64,000 nt of DNA from Varibaculum cambriense (GTDB lineage Bacteria; Actinomycetota; Actinomycetes; Actinomycetales; Actinomycetaceae), in the NCBI RefSeq assembly GCF_022133705.1, contig NZ_JAKNHJ010000010.1:1-64000 (forward strand), in the 5' to 3' direction. The position numbers were made by a program, and so were the translations under genes. Shown piece after piece: positions 7,343 through 16,435 of this stretch. Positions within the stretch are counted from its first letter, which is position 1, and each line of letters starts with the position of its first letter. The notes beneath the pieces were generated by a model. That model was given only the letters and a program-made list of their open reading frames with translations, was not told the origin of the DNA and did not search any database.

Positions 7343-9004
7343 TTACTTGGAGTACTTAGCCTCCAGGTTCTGTTCCACCTCTTCCAAGGTGTAGATCTTG
7401 GTTTCCGGAACGAACTTAATGTAGAAGCACAACGCAATCACGTTGATGATTCCGAAGACCAGGTAGGTGCCAGAGCCACCCAGGTTCTCGATCATCCAGG
7501 GGAAAGTTCCCGCAACAATCGCGTTGAAAATCCAGAGGGCGCAAACCGAGATTCCCTGCGAGACCCCGCGGATCTTCGCCGGGAAGATTTCAGACAGCAG
7601 CACCCAGTGAATAGTTCCCGACTGTTTGATGAACAGGAATACCGACACCAAAATCAGCACCAACCACGGCAAGAAGTTGGGAATATCGCTGGCCACGTTG
7701 CCGTGGGCATCCATATGGGGCTCAATACCCCAGTAGAACACTCCGGCCAGTACCAAGAGGGAAATCGCGACCCCGGTTTCCTGGTAGATACCTACCGTAC
7801 GGCGGTAGAGTTTTGCAATCAGCAAGAAGCCAACTGCGGACCCAACTGCAGAGAAAGTACCGGTGACCACGTTGAGCATAATGCCCTGGCCAGTATCAAA
7901 ACCGGCGGCCGTTAGAATCTTGGGCATGTACCACATAGCGGTGTTAATCCCGGTGGTCTGATCGAAGATTCCCAGGAATACCCCGATGATTAGCACTTTA
8001 CGGGTCCAGGGGGTACTCCAAATCCGGGAGAAGTTCCACTGTTCTTCTTCCTCTTCTTTACGGTGCAGTTCGATCATTTCGTTGGTTTCGAACTCTACTT
8101 CTTCATCGGTGTCACGCACGCGTTTCAAAGCACCAATGGCTTCATAGTAACGCTGGTTAGCGGCATACCAACGCGGAGATTCCGGCATGACCCGCATACC
8201 TACCCAGAGGCACACGGCGGGAATAGTAGCGATTACCAGCATCCAACGCCAGGCGTTACCGTTACCGCCAGAGAGCACCATCGTCTCGCGTACGGTATCC
8301 GAAAGGCCAGACAGACAGTCCCAAGTGTAAGTGCCACCGGCCTGCACGGCCTTACCGGCATCCGGGGCACCTTTAGGACAAACAGCGCCTGCGCTAATAG
8401 CTTTCACGGTTGCTTCAGGTGCGTTATGCGCCTGCGAGAGGGCGGCGTTACAAATATAGGCAACTAGCTGCCCAAACACGATCATGAACTGGTCTACTGC
8501 TACCAGCGGACCGCGGATTCGTTTCGGAGCAGTTTCCGCCAGATAGAGCGGAACCGAGGAGGACGCGCCGCCTACTGCCCAACCGAGAATGAAGCGGAAG
8601 GGGTAAATCACCCACACGTTGGGGCTGAAGGTACAACCCAGGGTGCCAACCAGGAAGATGACCGCCAAAATCATGATGTTGGTACGTCGTCCTAGCCGGT
8701 CGGTGAGCCAGCCGCCAATCAAGGCGCCGAAGGCTGCCCCGATGGCGAGCATGGCGTTGACCCAACCCTCGTGCAGGGCATCTAGCCCCAGGCCTCCGGC
8801 AACATTGTCCATATACATATAGGGCAAAGCGCCGGCGATTACTCCGGTGTCATACCCAAATAGCAGCGACCCGAAAGTGGCGGTAGCAGCCAAAATTACG
8901 GTGCCGCGATGTGGCCCGGACATGGGGGTATTGGCCACCATCTCTTTAACTTTTTCGGGAGAGGGCGGGGTTGCCAGCTTCTCCTTATAAGCATCATTGC
9001 TCAT
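7343..9004 (-). CDS. iolT: Sugar-porter-family MFS transporter, probable myo-inositol permease
   Basis: A 553-residue, 12-helix MFS protein of the sugar porter family. Signatures: FGYDTGVIAGALPY in helix 1, GGWLTDRLGRR between helices 2 and 3, PESPRWYAANQR before the cytoplasmic loop, and PETKIYTLEEVE at the C-terminal end. It imports a polyol or sugar, likely by proton symport. An acidic cytoplasmic loop (HRKEEEEEQW, about residue 320) follows helix 6, and an insertion with paired Cys (CPKG... WDCLSG) sits in a periplasmic loop. It is the third gene after iolE and iolG, 31 bp downstream of iolG, and a terminator follows. Myo-inositol specificity is inferred from context. Confidence 0.88.
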   Translation of the reverse strand: MSNDAYKEKLATPPSPEKVKEMVANTPMSGPHRGTVILAATATFGSLLFGYDTGVIAGALPYMYMDNVAGGLGLDALHEGWVNAMLAIGAAFGALIGGWLTDRLGRRTNIMILAVIFLVGTLGCTFSPNVWVIYPFRFILGWAVGGASSSVPLYLAETAPKRIRGPLVAVDQFMIVFGQLVAYICNAALSQAHNAPEATVKAISAGAVCPKGAPDAGKAVQAGGTYTWDCLSGLSDTVRETMVLSGGNGNAWRWMLVIATIPAVCLWVGMRVMPESPRWYAANQRYYEAIGALKRVRDTDEEVEFETNEMIELHRKEEEEEQWNFSRIWSTPWTRKVLIIGVFLGIFDQTTGINTAMWYMPKILTAAGFDTGQGIMLNVVTGTFSAVGSAVGFLLIAKLYRRTVGIYQETGVAISLLVLAGVFYWGIEPHMDAHGNVASDIPNFLPWLVLILVSVFLFIKQSGTIHWVLLSEIFPAKIRGVSQGISVCALWIFNAIVAGTFPWMIENLGGSGTYLVFGIINVIALCFYIKFVPETKIYTLEEVEQNLEAKYSK

Positions 9005-9035
9005 ATTATTTTTTCTCCTTTAAGAGCGATCCAGG

Positions 9036-10046
9036 TTATTTGTAGAACTCGGGCTGTTCAATTAATTCCACGGAGACCAGTTTGGACTCACGTGATTCTA
9101 AGGATTCCAGGGCGGCATCCACCACGCAGGTGGCCGCGTATCCGTCCCAAGAGCTGGAGCCGGTGTGGCGATCCTCGCTGGCGGCGTTAATCCACTGCTG
9201 CACCTCGCGGTTGAAGGCATCGTGGAAACGGTCGATATGGGACTGGCAGATGGCGTTGGCGCGTTCCTGGCTAGAGCGCACATACACTTTTTCTTGATCC
9301 CCCAGGTAAGCGGTGCCCTGTTCCATTACCGCTTCGCACTGAATGTCGTAGCCGTAGCCAATGTTGACATTTACTTCGTCATCGATGCGGATCCCGGATT
9401 CGGTGTACATGACCACTACGATCGGGTCGGTCAGCTGCTCAAACTTGTAGCTGGTGGAGCGGGGAATATCTACCCGCACGTTCACGATTTCTTCACCGGT
9501 TAGCCAGCGGCAAGTATCGATTTCGTGAATGGCGGTGTCATCAATCGCCATGGAAGACAGGTAGTTTTCCGGAACAGTGGGGTTACGGTGACGGCAGTGC
9601 ACCATGGTGGTTTCACCCAGCTCTTTGGAGTCCATCTTGGCTTTCAAAATGCCATAAGACTGGTCAAAGCGACGCATAAACCCAACGGTTACCAGTTTCT
9701 TCCCGGCTTTTTGTTCGGCCTCCATAATTTCGCGACAGTCTTCTGCCGTGGTTGCCAGCGGCTTTTCGCAAAGCACGTATTTTCCAGCCTCAATCGCCCG
9801 GATTACATCGGGCTTGTGTACCCGACCGAAGGTGGCGATCAAGACGGCATCTACGTTCGGATCCGCGATTAGTTCTTCGCCGGAGCCGTAGGCTTTGCCG
9901 CCAACTTTGTCCGCTACTTCTTTCGCGGCATCTAGGTTTAGATCGGCGACCGCTACAATTTTGCCGCCGGTCAGTTCGTTTTCGATCCGTTCCACGTGAG
10001 CACGTCCCATGCCCCCCGCACCGATCAAGCCAATATTTAATGTCAT
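9036..10046 (-). CDS. iolG: Inositol 2-dehydrogenase
   Basis: Oxidises myo-inositol to scyllo-inosose with NAD+, the first catabolic step. The 336-residue Gfo/Idh protein has GLIGAGGMG at 6-14, CEKPLA at 93-98 (Lys95 matches the catalytic Lys) and IDDTAIHEID at about 168-177, which keeps the Asp and His of the catalytic triad. This contrasts with the divergent Gfo/Idh protein at 4035-5219. A GGGGAG site precedes the ATG. It is co-transcribed with iolE upstream and the permease downstream. A related inositol or scyllo-inositol dehydrogenase cannot be excluded. Confidence 0.9.
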   Translation of the reverse strand: MTLNIGLIGAGGMGRAHVERIENELTGGKIVAVADLNLDAAKEVADKVGGKAYGSGEELIADPNVDAVLIATFGRVHKPDVIRAIEAGKYVLCEKPLATTAEDCREIMEAEQKAGKKLVTVGFMRRFDQSYGILKAKMDSKELGETTMVHCRHRNPTVPENYLSSMAIDDTAIHEIDTCRWLTGEEIVNVRVDIPRSTSYKFEQLTDPIVVVMYTESGIRIDDEVNVNIGYGYDIQCEAVMEQGTAYLGDQEKVYVRSSQERANAICQSHIDRFHDAFNREVQQWINAASEDRHTGSSSWDGYAATCVVDAALESLESRESKLVSVELIEQPEFYK

Positions 10047-10125
10047 TTTTCTCCCCTATGAGTGATTTGCCTGGTGGCCTCAGTGCGACCAGGCGCGACT
10101 TCACAGCCGCTGAATGGAGACGCCG

Positions 10126-10155
10126 GCGGGAGCGGAATAATCACTCCGCTCCCGC
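10126..10155. other. Intercistronic hairpin between iolE and iolG
   Basis: GCGGGAGCGGA (10126-10136) and TCCGCTCCCGC (10145-10155) form a perfect 11-bp stem with an 8-nt loop in the 132-bp gap between iolE and iolG. No T tract follows on the minus strand, so it looks like an mRNA-stability or processing element rather than a full terminator. Confidence 0.55.
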
Positions 10156-10178
10156 GGCATCAGGTAAGTGGTGGATAG

Positions 10179-11114
10179 TTACTTCAGACCCAGTCCGCAG
10201 CTGGCCAGGTATTCCCGCATGTTGATAGCGTTCTGCTTCGGGAATGAGGGCTCGCACGGGTAGCAGTCCTGCTCGCAAATACAGTAGATTTCGCGATCTA
10301 GTTCCGCGAGTGCGTCCACGAACTCATGCATTTCCGGCAGTCCCTTTGGAGGACATACCGATGCTCCCTTAGCCACGGCCTCGCCGAAGGGCCAGTCCTT
10401 TTCGTGTGCCTCTTTGGTGATGGCTTCATCGAAAGCCTTGATGTGTACGTAGGTGATCCGCTCCGGGTATTTCTTGATCAGTTCTACCGGGTCGCCGCCG
10501 CCGTAAACTACGTGACCGGAATCCAGGCAGAGGTTTACGTACCTGGGGTCGGTGGCGTCAAAAATACGCGCGATTTCCTCTGGAGTTTCGATATGGGAAT
10601 CTCCGTGGGGGTGCAGTACCATCTTCAAGCCGTATTCATCCAGCAGCATTTGCCCGAGGGCGTTGGCGTGCTCCACATAGAGCTTCCAGGCATCATCGGA
10701 CAGGACGCGATCATCTGTCCATTCCCAAGTCTTGTCATCACGGTAGAGCGGAGGAAGATGCACGATGTATTCGGCGCCGACTGCCGCATGAGTCTCGGCG
10801 ATGGCGCGGAAGGTCTTCAAAGTTTCCGGCCAGGCTTCGGCCTTGTGGAGAATCCCCCAGCCAGTACCGGCGACTACCTTCATCCCGAATTCATCGCACC
10901 ATTTTTGTAGTTCTTTAGGATCGGTGGGGAAATAGCCGAACGGCCCGGTTTCGATAATTTCGAAGCCGGCTTCTGCCATTTCTTCCCAAGCTTGCCGGGG
11001 ATCCATTTGCTTTTCGTCCTCGGGGAACCATACGCCCCACTGGTCGGGGCAAACCCCGATGGACAATTTGGAATATTTGGGATCGTTGGTATTTATTGCT
11101 TTACTCTGCGCCAT
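10179..11114 (-). CDS. iolE: Inosose dehydratase-like sugar isomerase/epimerase family protein
   Basis: A 311-residue xylose-isomerase-like TIM-barrel protein. Features: GVCPDQWGVWFPED near the N-terminus, HLPPLYRD, LHPHGDSHIETPEEIARI (metal and substrate region), NLCLDSGHVVYGGGDP and YVHIKAFDE. This set is characteristic of the IolE/IolH group, which dehydrates scyllo-inosose to a trihydroxycyclohexanedione. It is first gene of the iolE-iolG-transporter operon, with a good promoter and operator at 11222-11273. IolH-like isomerase function is the main alternative; the absence of another IolE candidate here favours IolE. Confidence 0.82.
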   Translation of the reverse strand: MAQSKAINTNDPKYSKLSIGVCPDQWGVWFPEDEKQMDPRQAWEEMAEAGFEIIETGPFGYFPTDPKELQKWCDEFGMKVVAGTGWGILHKAEAWPETLKTFRAIAETHAAVGAEYIVHLPPLYRDDKTWEWTDDRVLSDDAWKLYVEHANALGQMLLDEYGLKMVLHPHGDSHIETPEEIARIFDATDPRYVNLCLDSGHVVYGGGDPVELIKKYPERITYVHIKAFDEAITKEAHEKDWPFGEAVAKGASVCPPKGLPEMHEFVDALAELDREIYCICEQDCYPCEPSFPKQNAINMREYLASCGLGLK

Positions 11115-11221
11115 CGCAGTGTCCTTTCCTCCGCCTTACCAGCTGCTCCGCCGGCGTATTGGCTGCAGGATCGCCGATAGTGCTACCGGTTTCCCGCTAT
11201 CTACTCATTTACCGAAAACCT

Positions 11222-11273
11222 TACCGAATCGGTTCGGTATTGCCACGATAGCCGACATGATCGTTTCGGTCAA
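11222..11273 (-). promoter_or_regulatory. iolE promoter with overlapping inverted-repeat operator
   Basis: On the minus strand, TTGACC (11273-11268), a 17-bp spacer and TATCGT (11250-11245) form a promoter. The predicted start falls in the inverted repeat TACCGAA-TCGG-TTCGGTA at 11222-11239, the likely operator. A further half site (TTTCGGT, 11264-11270) overlaps the -35 box and another (TACCGAA, about 11210) lies downstream. A repressor bound here would block initiation. Confidence 0.65.
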
Positions 11274-11510
11274 GAGGTTTCGGAAAATTGTTACAACAAT
11301 TATTTAAGCAGGTGAACTGACATTAGGGCGCCTTTGTAAGCTTGCGTAGGTTGCGAGGGGTGGATTGGGGCCGTTGGTGGCTCGCCGGTTTAGGGGTGGG
11401 AAATGGGGGCGGGAGGGGTTAAATAGAAGCGGGCGGACGGAATCAATATTTTTGTGGATCCCTACCGGAGCGGTAGACCAGATTTACCCATTTAGCTTTG
11501 TTCATTGGCG
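11274..11510. other. Non-coding stretch between iolE promoter and the glycan island
   Basis: No gene is seen. There is an A/T-rich inverted repeat around TTGTTACAACAA (11288-11299) and a G-rich tract at about 11330-11440. This is the left edge of the region separating iolE from its usual neighbour iolD. Confidence 0.4.
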
Positions 11511-11945
11511 TTAGCTGTGTTCGCTTGGCTGCTGAGGTGCGCCATCACCGCTGACGTTGGAAATGGATTCAGTGGGATTACCACTTACAGCGGAGGGAAC
11601 TCGTTTCTCGTCCTCCCCGAGGACAGTATGGGTGATTGCTACTTCCCGGGCGAGTTTTGTAAGGCGCCGCTCCGCGGCATTACGCTGCTTGGCCTGCATC
11701 AACATATTGTAAAGAACCACTATTACCAGTCCATACAAGAGGAGGTCGGCGCCGCGTCCAACCCCTACAAAACGTGCGACCGTGGTGGTAATCCCGGGAA
11801 AAATCACCACTACTACTGCGGCAACCGCAAAAGCTAATATCCCCAGGCGCCGCCAGGCGGTCTGTTTTGCTCCCAAGTTGGCCTTAAACATATAGAGGGA
11901 AAGAAGCAACACCAAAACAATCAGCAGGATTTTTATTAGCATCAT
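11511..11945 (-). CDS. DUF2304-type small membrane protein
   Basis: A 144-residue protein with three predicted membrane helices (about 3-20, 32-52 and 64-84), then a charged helix (QAKQRNAAERRLTKLAREVAI) and a disordered tail. The layout matches DUF2304 proteins, which sit next to dolichyl-phosphate-mannose-synthase-like glycosyltransferases. It begins 6 bp after the stop of such a gene, with the AGGGGTGA ribosome site overlapping the junction, so the two are translationally linked. Likely role: membrane partner of that transferase. Confidence 0.75.
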   Translation of the reverse strand: MMLIKILLIVLVLLLSLYMFKANLGAKQTAWRRLGILAFAVAAVVVVIFPGITTTVARFVGVGRGADLLLYGLVIVVLYNMLMQAKQRNAAERRLTKLAREVAITHTVLGEDEKRVPSAVSGNPTESISNVSGDGAPQQPSEHS

Positions 11946-11951
11946 TCACCC

Positions 11952-12626
11952 CTATTTGATCAGCAATTCGGTGAGGATATTTATGGAGTTAAGCAGAGAT
12001 TGTCCCTTGGCTTTGGAGTAATCGGTATAACGGATAAACACACTATGCTCTGTCCAGGGCAGTCCCGTCCGCGCCAGTTGCGCCACTATCTCCGAGGCGT
12101 GCGCCATCCGATTTTGCAGCAGGTTTACTTGCTCGAAGGCATCCCGGCGGAGTACCCGCAACCCGTTATGAGCATCGGTGAGTTGCAATCCGGTGCGGCG
12201 GGCAGTCACCCGCGCCGCAGTTTTTAGCACCAAACGTTTCGACCAACCCACCTGGGTTTGGGAAGATAAAAATCGCGACCCGAAAACTATCGCCAAGTTT
12301 TCTTTTTCGGCTTGCTCCACCATCGCCAGGCCGTCCTCTACCCGGTGTTGCCCGTCGGCGTCGAAAGTCAGCAGGTATTTCGCCCGGGTGAATCCCCGCA
12401 CGTATTCGATCCCAGTTTGCAGCCCTGCGCCTTGCCCCAGATTCACGGGGTGGCGGATAACGGTAGCACCGGCAGCCGCCGCGACCGCAGCTGATTTATC
12501 CCGGGAACCATCATCTATGCAGACCACATGGGGAAAGGTGGGGAGCAGATCTTTAACTACTTGCCCGATCACCTGGTCTTCGTTATATACGGGAATGATG
12601 ACCCAGGTGTCATCTCTAGCTGCCAT
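11952..12626 (-). CDS. Family 2 glycosyltransferase, polyprenyl-phosphate sugar synthase-like
   Basis: A 224-residue GT-A enzyme without C-terminal membrane helices. Signatures: VIIPVYNE at 9-16, CIDDGSRDKS at 36-45, NLGQGAGLQTGIEY and TFDADGQH at 87-94, the DxD metal site. The sequence is of DPM1/DolP-mannose synthase type, predicted to transfer a hexose from a nucleotide sugar to a polyprenyl phosphate at the inner membrane face. The adjoining DUF2304 membrane protein supports this. The pair lies at the left boundary of the glycan island, divergent from wbpE. Donor sugar unknown. Confidence 0.85.
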   Translation of the reverse strand: MAARDDTWVIIPVYNEDQVIGQVVKDLLPTFPHVVCIDDGSRDKSAAVAAAAGATVIRHPVNLGQGAGLQTGIEYVRGFTRAKYLLTFDADGQHRVEDGLAMVEQAEKENLAIVFGSRFLSSQTQVGWSKRLVLKTAARVTARRTGLQLTDAHNGLRVLRRDAFEQVNLLQNRMAHASEIVAQLARTGLPWTEHSVFIRYTDYSKAKGQSLLNSINILTELLIK

Positions 12627-12807
12627 AGTCTGCTATTACCTTTTCCGTGCCAATTGCTTTCTTTTCCTAGAATAACAAGCAATCAGCACTTTTCTTATAG
12701 GCGCCGGGTACTCTCGCACTTATAATGGTGATGAAACAGGGAAGCTGACTGAAGATCATCAGACTTGAAGGGCTATCCCGCACCAGACCCAGGAGGTTAC
12801 TTAACTA

Positions 12808-13914
12808 ATGACTGCAGAGTTTATTCCCGCCGCAAAACCCATTATTGGCGATAAAGAACGCACCGCGGTAGATGCGGTTCTAAAATCCGGCATGGTGGCA
12901 CAAGGCCCGCGGGTTGCAGAATTCGAAGAAAAGTTCACTGCTCAGATGGCTAGCGGCGATGGTCAGCAGTCAGTAATGGTTAACTCGGGTACTTCCGCTT
13001 TGCATGTGGGGCAGCTGGCTGCCGGGATTAAACCTGGTGACGAAGTAATCGTTCCCTCCTTTACTTTTGCGGCCACCGGAAACTCGGTAGCGATTATCGG
13101 CGCTACCCCGGTTTTTGCCGATATCGAGGACGACTACTTCTGTCTGGATCCCGAATCGATTGAAGCCTCCATTACCCCGAAAACCCGCGCTATCTTGCCG
13201 GTTCACCTTTACGGACACCCGGCGAATATGACCGCTATTATGGATATTGCTAAGCGTCACAACCTCCTAGTTTTCGAGGATGCCTGCCAGGCACATGGCG
13301 CTACCTGGAACGGACAGCAGGTTGGCACCTTCGGGGCTTTCGGGGCTTTCAGCTTCTACCCCACCAAGAATATGACCGCCGGAGAGGGCGGGGCGATCAC
13401 CACCGGGGACGAGGAACTCGCACGTGAAGCCCGGATGATTCGTAACCAGGGTATGGAAAAGCGCTACGCTAACGAACTAGTGGGTCTGAACAACCGGATG
13501 ACCGATATCAATGCCGCCATTGGCCTGGCGCAGCTGTCTCAGGTTTCCGATTGGATGGAAAAGCGCCGCGCCAACGCGAAGTTCCTAAACGAAAATCTGC
13601 AGGGAGTTAAGGTTCCGCCGGTGGCTCCAGAGGCTGAGCACGTTTACCACCAGTACACTATCCGGGTTAGCGAAGACCGTGATGGTTTTGCCGCTGCTCT
13701 GAAAGATGAGTACCAGGTTGGTTCCGGCGTGTACTACCCGATTCCTAACCACCGCCTACCCTCCCTCGCCCCCTACGCCAAAGGTCTGGAACTGCCCCAC
13801 ACCGAAAAGGCCGCAAAAGAATGCCTATCCCTACCGGTGCACCCCTCCCTCTCGCAAGGCGATTTGGAGCGGATCGTGGAAGCAGTCAACAAACTAGCCA
13901 AGGCGGGTGCATAA
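12808..13914 (+). CDS. wbpE: DegT/DnrJ/EryC1-family aminotransferase, WbpE type
   Basis: A PLP-dependent sugar aminotransferase of 368 residues. PLP contacts: NSGTSALH at 59-66, FEDACQAHGA (Asp158) and SFYPTKNMTAGEGG with Schiff-base Lys187. Together with the adjoining WbpB-type dehydrogenase it should install the 3-amino group on UDP-GlcNAcA (3-keto acid to UDP-GlcNAc3NA, glutamate donor). It overlaps functionally with, and is 3 bp from, the wbpB start. An AGGAGG site precedes the ATG, and a -10-like TATAAT lies at 12721-12726. The exact substrate is inferred from the full set of pathway enzymes in this island. Confidence 0.87.
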   Translation: MTAEFIPAAKPIIGDKERTAVDAVLKSGMVAQGPRVAEFEEKFTAQMASGDGQQSVMVNSGTSALHVGQLAAGIKPGDEVIVPSFTFAATGNSVAIIGATPVFADIEDDYFCLDPESIEASITPKTRAILPVHLYGHPANMTAIMDIAKRHNLLVFEDACQAHGATWNGQQVGTFGAFGAFSFYPTKNMTAGEGGAITTGDEELAREARMIRNQGMEKRYANELVGLNNRMTDINAAIGLAQLSQVSDWMEKRRANAKFLNENLQGVKVPPVAPEAEHVYHQYTIRVSEDRDGFAAALKDEYQVGSGVYYPIPNHRLPSLAPYAKGLELPHTEKAAKECLSLPVHPSLSQGDLERIVEAVNKLAKAGA

Positions 13915-13917
13915 AAC

Positions 13918-14883
13918 ATGGCGAACCTGCGTTACGGAATTATCGGTATCGGCTCGATGGGCCGGCACCACGTACGTAATATCCGCGAACTGCCCGGAGT
14001 TGACCTGGTAGCGATGGCTGACCCGGCTGGCGATAAGTTTGGGGTTTCCAAGGGGATGGAAGTCCTCCCCGATATAGACGCCCTGATTGCGCAAGGGCTG
14101 GACGCTTGCGTAGTAGCAGTCCCGACCGTTTTCCACGAGGAAACCGCGTTGAAACTGGCCGAAGCCGGGGTACATACCCTGGTAGAAAAGCCGCTGTCTA
14201 CCGATGCGGAATCCGGAGAACGGATTGTGAAAGCGTTCACAGAGGCCTCTTTAGTCGGAGCCGTCGGGTACGTGGAACGCTGCAACCCCGCCCTCCTGGA
14301 AATGAAGAAACGGATCTCTGCGGGACAATTGGGTGAGGTTTACCAGATTTCTACCCGCCGCCAGTCTCCGTTCCCGGCTCGGATTTCGGACGTGGGGGTA
14401 GTCAAAGACTTAGCTACCCACGATGTTGATTTAACTGCTTGGGTAGCCGGATCAAACTATGCGTCAGTTTCGGCGGTAACCGCTTACCGATCAGGCCGCG
14501 AAAATGAGGACATGGTCAATGTGGTCGGCAAACTGGAAAACGGAGTGCTGGTAAACAACCTGGTGAACTGGCTGTGCCCCTTCAAAGATCGCAAGACCAT
14601 TGTGATTGGAGAAAAGGGTGCCCTGGTGGCCGATACTATGATGGGTGACCTCACCTTCTATCGGAACGGATCAATTCCGGTGGAGTGGACCCAGGTCGCT
14701 AACTTCCGAGGAGTTTCCGAGGGCGAAGTGACCCGCTACGAGATCCCCAAGCGCGAACCACTGCGAGTAGAGCACGAACACTTCCGGGACGCGATTTTAG
14801 GCAAAGGCAGTGAGCATGTCTCTATGTCCGAGGCGCTGCAAGCCCTGAAGGTAGTGGAAGAAATTCTGGAGTCGGCAAAATAG
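13918..14883 (+). CDS. wbpB: UDP-GlcNAcA 3-dehydrogenase, WbpB/WlbA type (Gfo/Idh)
   Basis: A 321-residue Gfo/Idh oxidoreductase with GIIGIGSMGRHHVRN at 7-21, LVEKPLS at 88-94 and VKDLATHDVD at 162-171, so the catalytic Lys, Asp and His are all present. Proteins of this type oxidise C3 of UDP-N-acetylglucosaminuronate to provide the keto substrate for WbpE. The tight coupling to wbpE (start 3 bp after its stop) supports the assignment; the two reactions are usually coupled through cofactor recycling. The gene has no downstream partner on this strand. Confidence 0.85.
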   Translation: MANLRYGIIGIGSMGRHHVRNIRELPGVDLVAMADPAGDKFGVSKGMEVLPDIDALIAQGLDACVVAVPTVFHEETALKLAEAGVHTLVEKPLSTDAESGERIVKAFTEASLVGAVGYVERCNPALLEMKKRISAGQLGEVYQISTRRQSPFPARISDVGVVKDLATHDVDLTAWVAGSNYASVSAVTAYRSGRENEDMVNVVGKLENGVLVNNLVNWLCPFKDRKTIVIGEKGALVADTMMGDLTFYRNGSIPVEWTQVANFRGVSEGEVTRYEIPKREPLRVEHEHFRDAILGKGSEHVSMSEALQALKVVEEILESAK

Positions 14884-14967
14884 CACCGGCTCTTCCACCT
14901 GGCAGCTCCAATCCCCATGAGCTAAGGCGGTTCCAGTGACTAGGGTCGACACCTGATTACAAATTCC

Positions 14968-16071
14968 TTAGCTCATTCTAGGAGGGAATTTTTTATCGCC
15001 CCATCTGCGCATTCTTTTCTCTATAGGTTTTTCGATTGCAAGGTGCAGTAATCCTGCAGCCAGTAGAGAAAGAAGAAATACCCCAATCCAAAGTGGAATA
15101 GTGTACACACCCCAGGGCACCACCCCGGTGAGGCTGCGCACTCCGTAAAGAACTGTAGCGTGTACCAGGTAGAAAGCATAAGACCACTCACCTCCAGTAA
15201 CCAATAGGCACCTTCGAAATGGTGAGCGTTTTTTATCCAAGTCAGCGGTTGCGCAAATCCCAATTGCTAAGGTGTACAAACTGGCTAGAATCACCGGGGT
15301 AAAAATGCGTAGGCTGGTGAAAAGGATTCCGGTGGCTTGCCCAAAATGCGAGTTAAGAATCCAATAGTAGGCAACTACGAATCCTAGTAACCCGTAGACT
15401 GTCCAGGCAGGAAATCGTATTCGGGTACCTTTTCGCATAAGATGCGCCAAAGCCATCCCAAGGAAAAACTCCCAGAGCCTTTCAAGGGGTGGCGGCAGGA
15501 TTACTCCTTTGCAACGAAGTAGACAAAATGTTATTCCTACCAACAGTGCTACTCCCAGCATTAAAACAGAGTGCTTCTTATGCATACCCGCGCGAGGACT
15601 GACTAGCGGATGTAAAAAATAGAAAAACATTTCACAGGACAGTGTCCAAGCAGCTGGGTTTCCGGAAAATAGAATCACCGGGTTGGTGAAGAAACCCTGG
15701 AGAAGAACCACGGATAGCAAAAGAATCGGAACTGAAAATTCTTTTACCCAGGGACTATTGGGATCGGGGTGAAAGGAATAAAAGATGACGACGCATGGCA
15801 ATAAAGCACAGATGTGAGCCGGCCATATCCGGGCAAAGCGACGCCACCAGAACTGTCTCACACCAGTGGCGGGTGTTTGTGACCAAGTTAAAACGAATCC
15901 TGAGAGCACAAAGAAAAATGAAACTCCTGTGTATCCAACGTTAAAAAAATTTTGATGTCGAAGCGGGGCTAGATTCGCCATATGATAGGCAAATACCCCG
16001 AAAGCAGCCCACCAGCGCAAACCCGTTAATGAGTCCAGGCGAGGACGTTTTTTCACCGCCGAAGATACCAT
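14968..16071 (-). CDS. Acyltransferase 3 family membrane protein
   Basis: A 367-residue polytopic protein with about ten membrane segments, starting RLDSLTGLRWWAAFGVFAYHM at about 9-29 with the catalytic-type His near residue 28. GVSFFFVLSGFVLTWS follows, then RRFARIWPAH, the conserved Arg-rich loop. This is the OafA/NodX-type O-acyltransferase fold, which moves an acyl group (often acetyl) onto exported sugars. Unlike the protein at 39351-41378 it has no SGNH domain. It is convergent with wbpB and probably decorates the island glycan. Confidence 0.88.
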   Translation of the reverse strand: MVSSAVKKRPRLDSLTGLRWWAAFGVFAYHMANLAPLRHQNFFNVGYTGVSFFFVLSGFVLTWSQTPATGVRQFWWRRFARIWPAHICALLPCVVIFYSFHPDPNSPWVKEFSVPILLLSVVLLQGFFTNPVILFSGNPAAWTLSCEMFFYFLHPLVSPRAGMHKKHSVLMLGVALLVGITFCLLRCKGVILPPPLERLWEFFLGMALAHLMRKGTRIRFPAWTVYGLLGFVVAYYWILNSHFGQATGILFTSLRIFTPVILASLYTLAIGICATADLDKKRSPFRRCLLVTGGEWSYAFYLVHATVLYGVRSLTGVVPWGVYTIPLWIGVFLLSLLAAGLLHLAIEKPIEKRMRRWGDKKFPPRMS

Positions 16072-16265
16072 TGCTTTTCCTTTCGGAATCCGTGAGATTT
16101 GCGAGCCTGCTTGTTTTGATCTCTCCCGTTATATCAAAAACGAGAACGGAGGCTCAGCACCCGCGGCTCTATTCATCAAAAAATGCGAGAAGAACATAGT
16201 TTTCTAATAACTCATTTTCCTAGAAATATCCGCAAGCAATAGGAAGGGAATTCCAGATTTTGATT

Positions 16266-16324
16266 GATGGTCGTCTAAATTTGAGGTGTACACCAGGTAT
16301 GAAACAACGTAGGAGGATTAGTTG
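16266..16324 (+). repeat. Leader repeat, copy A (before an orphan start)
   Basis: About 59 bp beginning GATGGTCGTCTAAATTTGAG and ending in GTAGGAGGATTAGTTG closely matches 18183-18242 in front of the flippase gene. Shared blocks: CGTCTA-R-ATTTG-R-GGT-R-TAC and the GGAGGAWTAGTTGCG start site. It is a duplicated upstream region plus start codon. Confidence 0.7.
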
Positions 16325-16435
16325 CGCAGATTTTGGGGTCTTAACCCAAAAACGCTGATGAGGAAAGTAGGTTTGTCTGTCGAATCCCTGCTTTGTATTG
16401 CGATTACACCCTTAATCTCGCATCCGGGAAAATAA
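16322..16435 (+). pseudogene. Orphan 5' gene start (37 codons), TTG initiation
   Basis: After the duplicated leader, a TTG start with a strong AGGAGG site opens a short frame beginning MRRFWGLNPKTLMRKVGLS and ending at TAA 16433-16435. The beginning resembles the flippase start (MRRLLEAILGPLRRNK) and then diverges. It overlaps the 3' end of the minus-strand membrane pseudogene. I read it as the amputated beginning of a second polysaccharide gene, probably a flippase-like paralogue; a functional small peptide is a less likely alternative. Confidence 0.5.

Noticed and set aside
10326-10910. 194-codon plus-strand open frame
   Set aside because: It lies wholly antisense to iolE, has no family resemblance and no ribosome site; it is a shadow frame.
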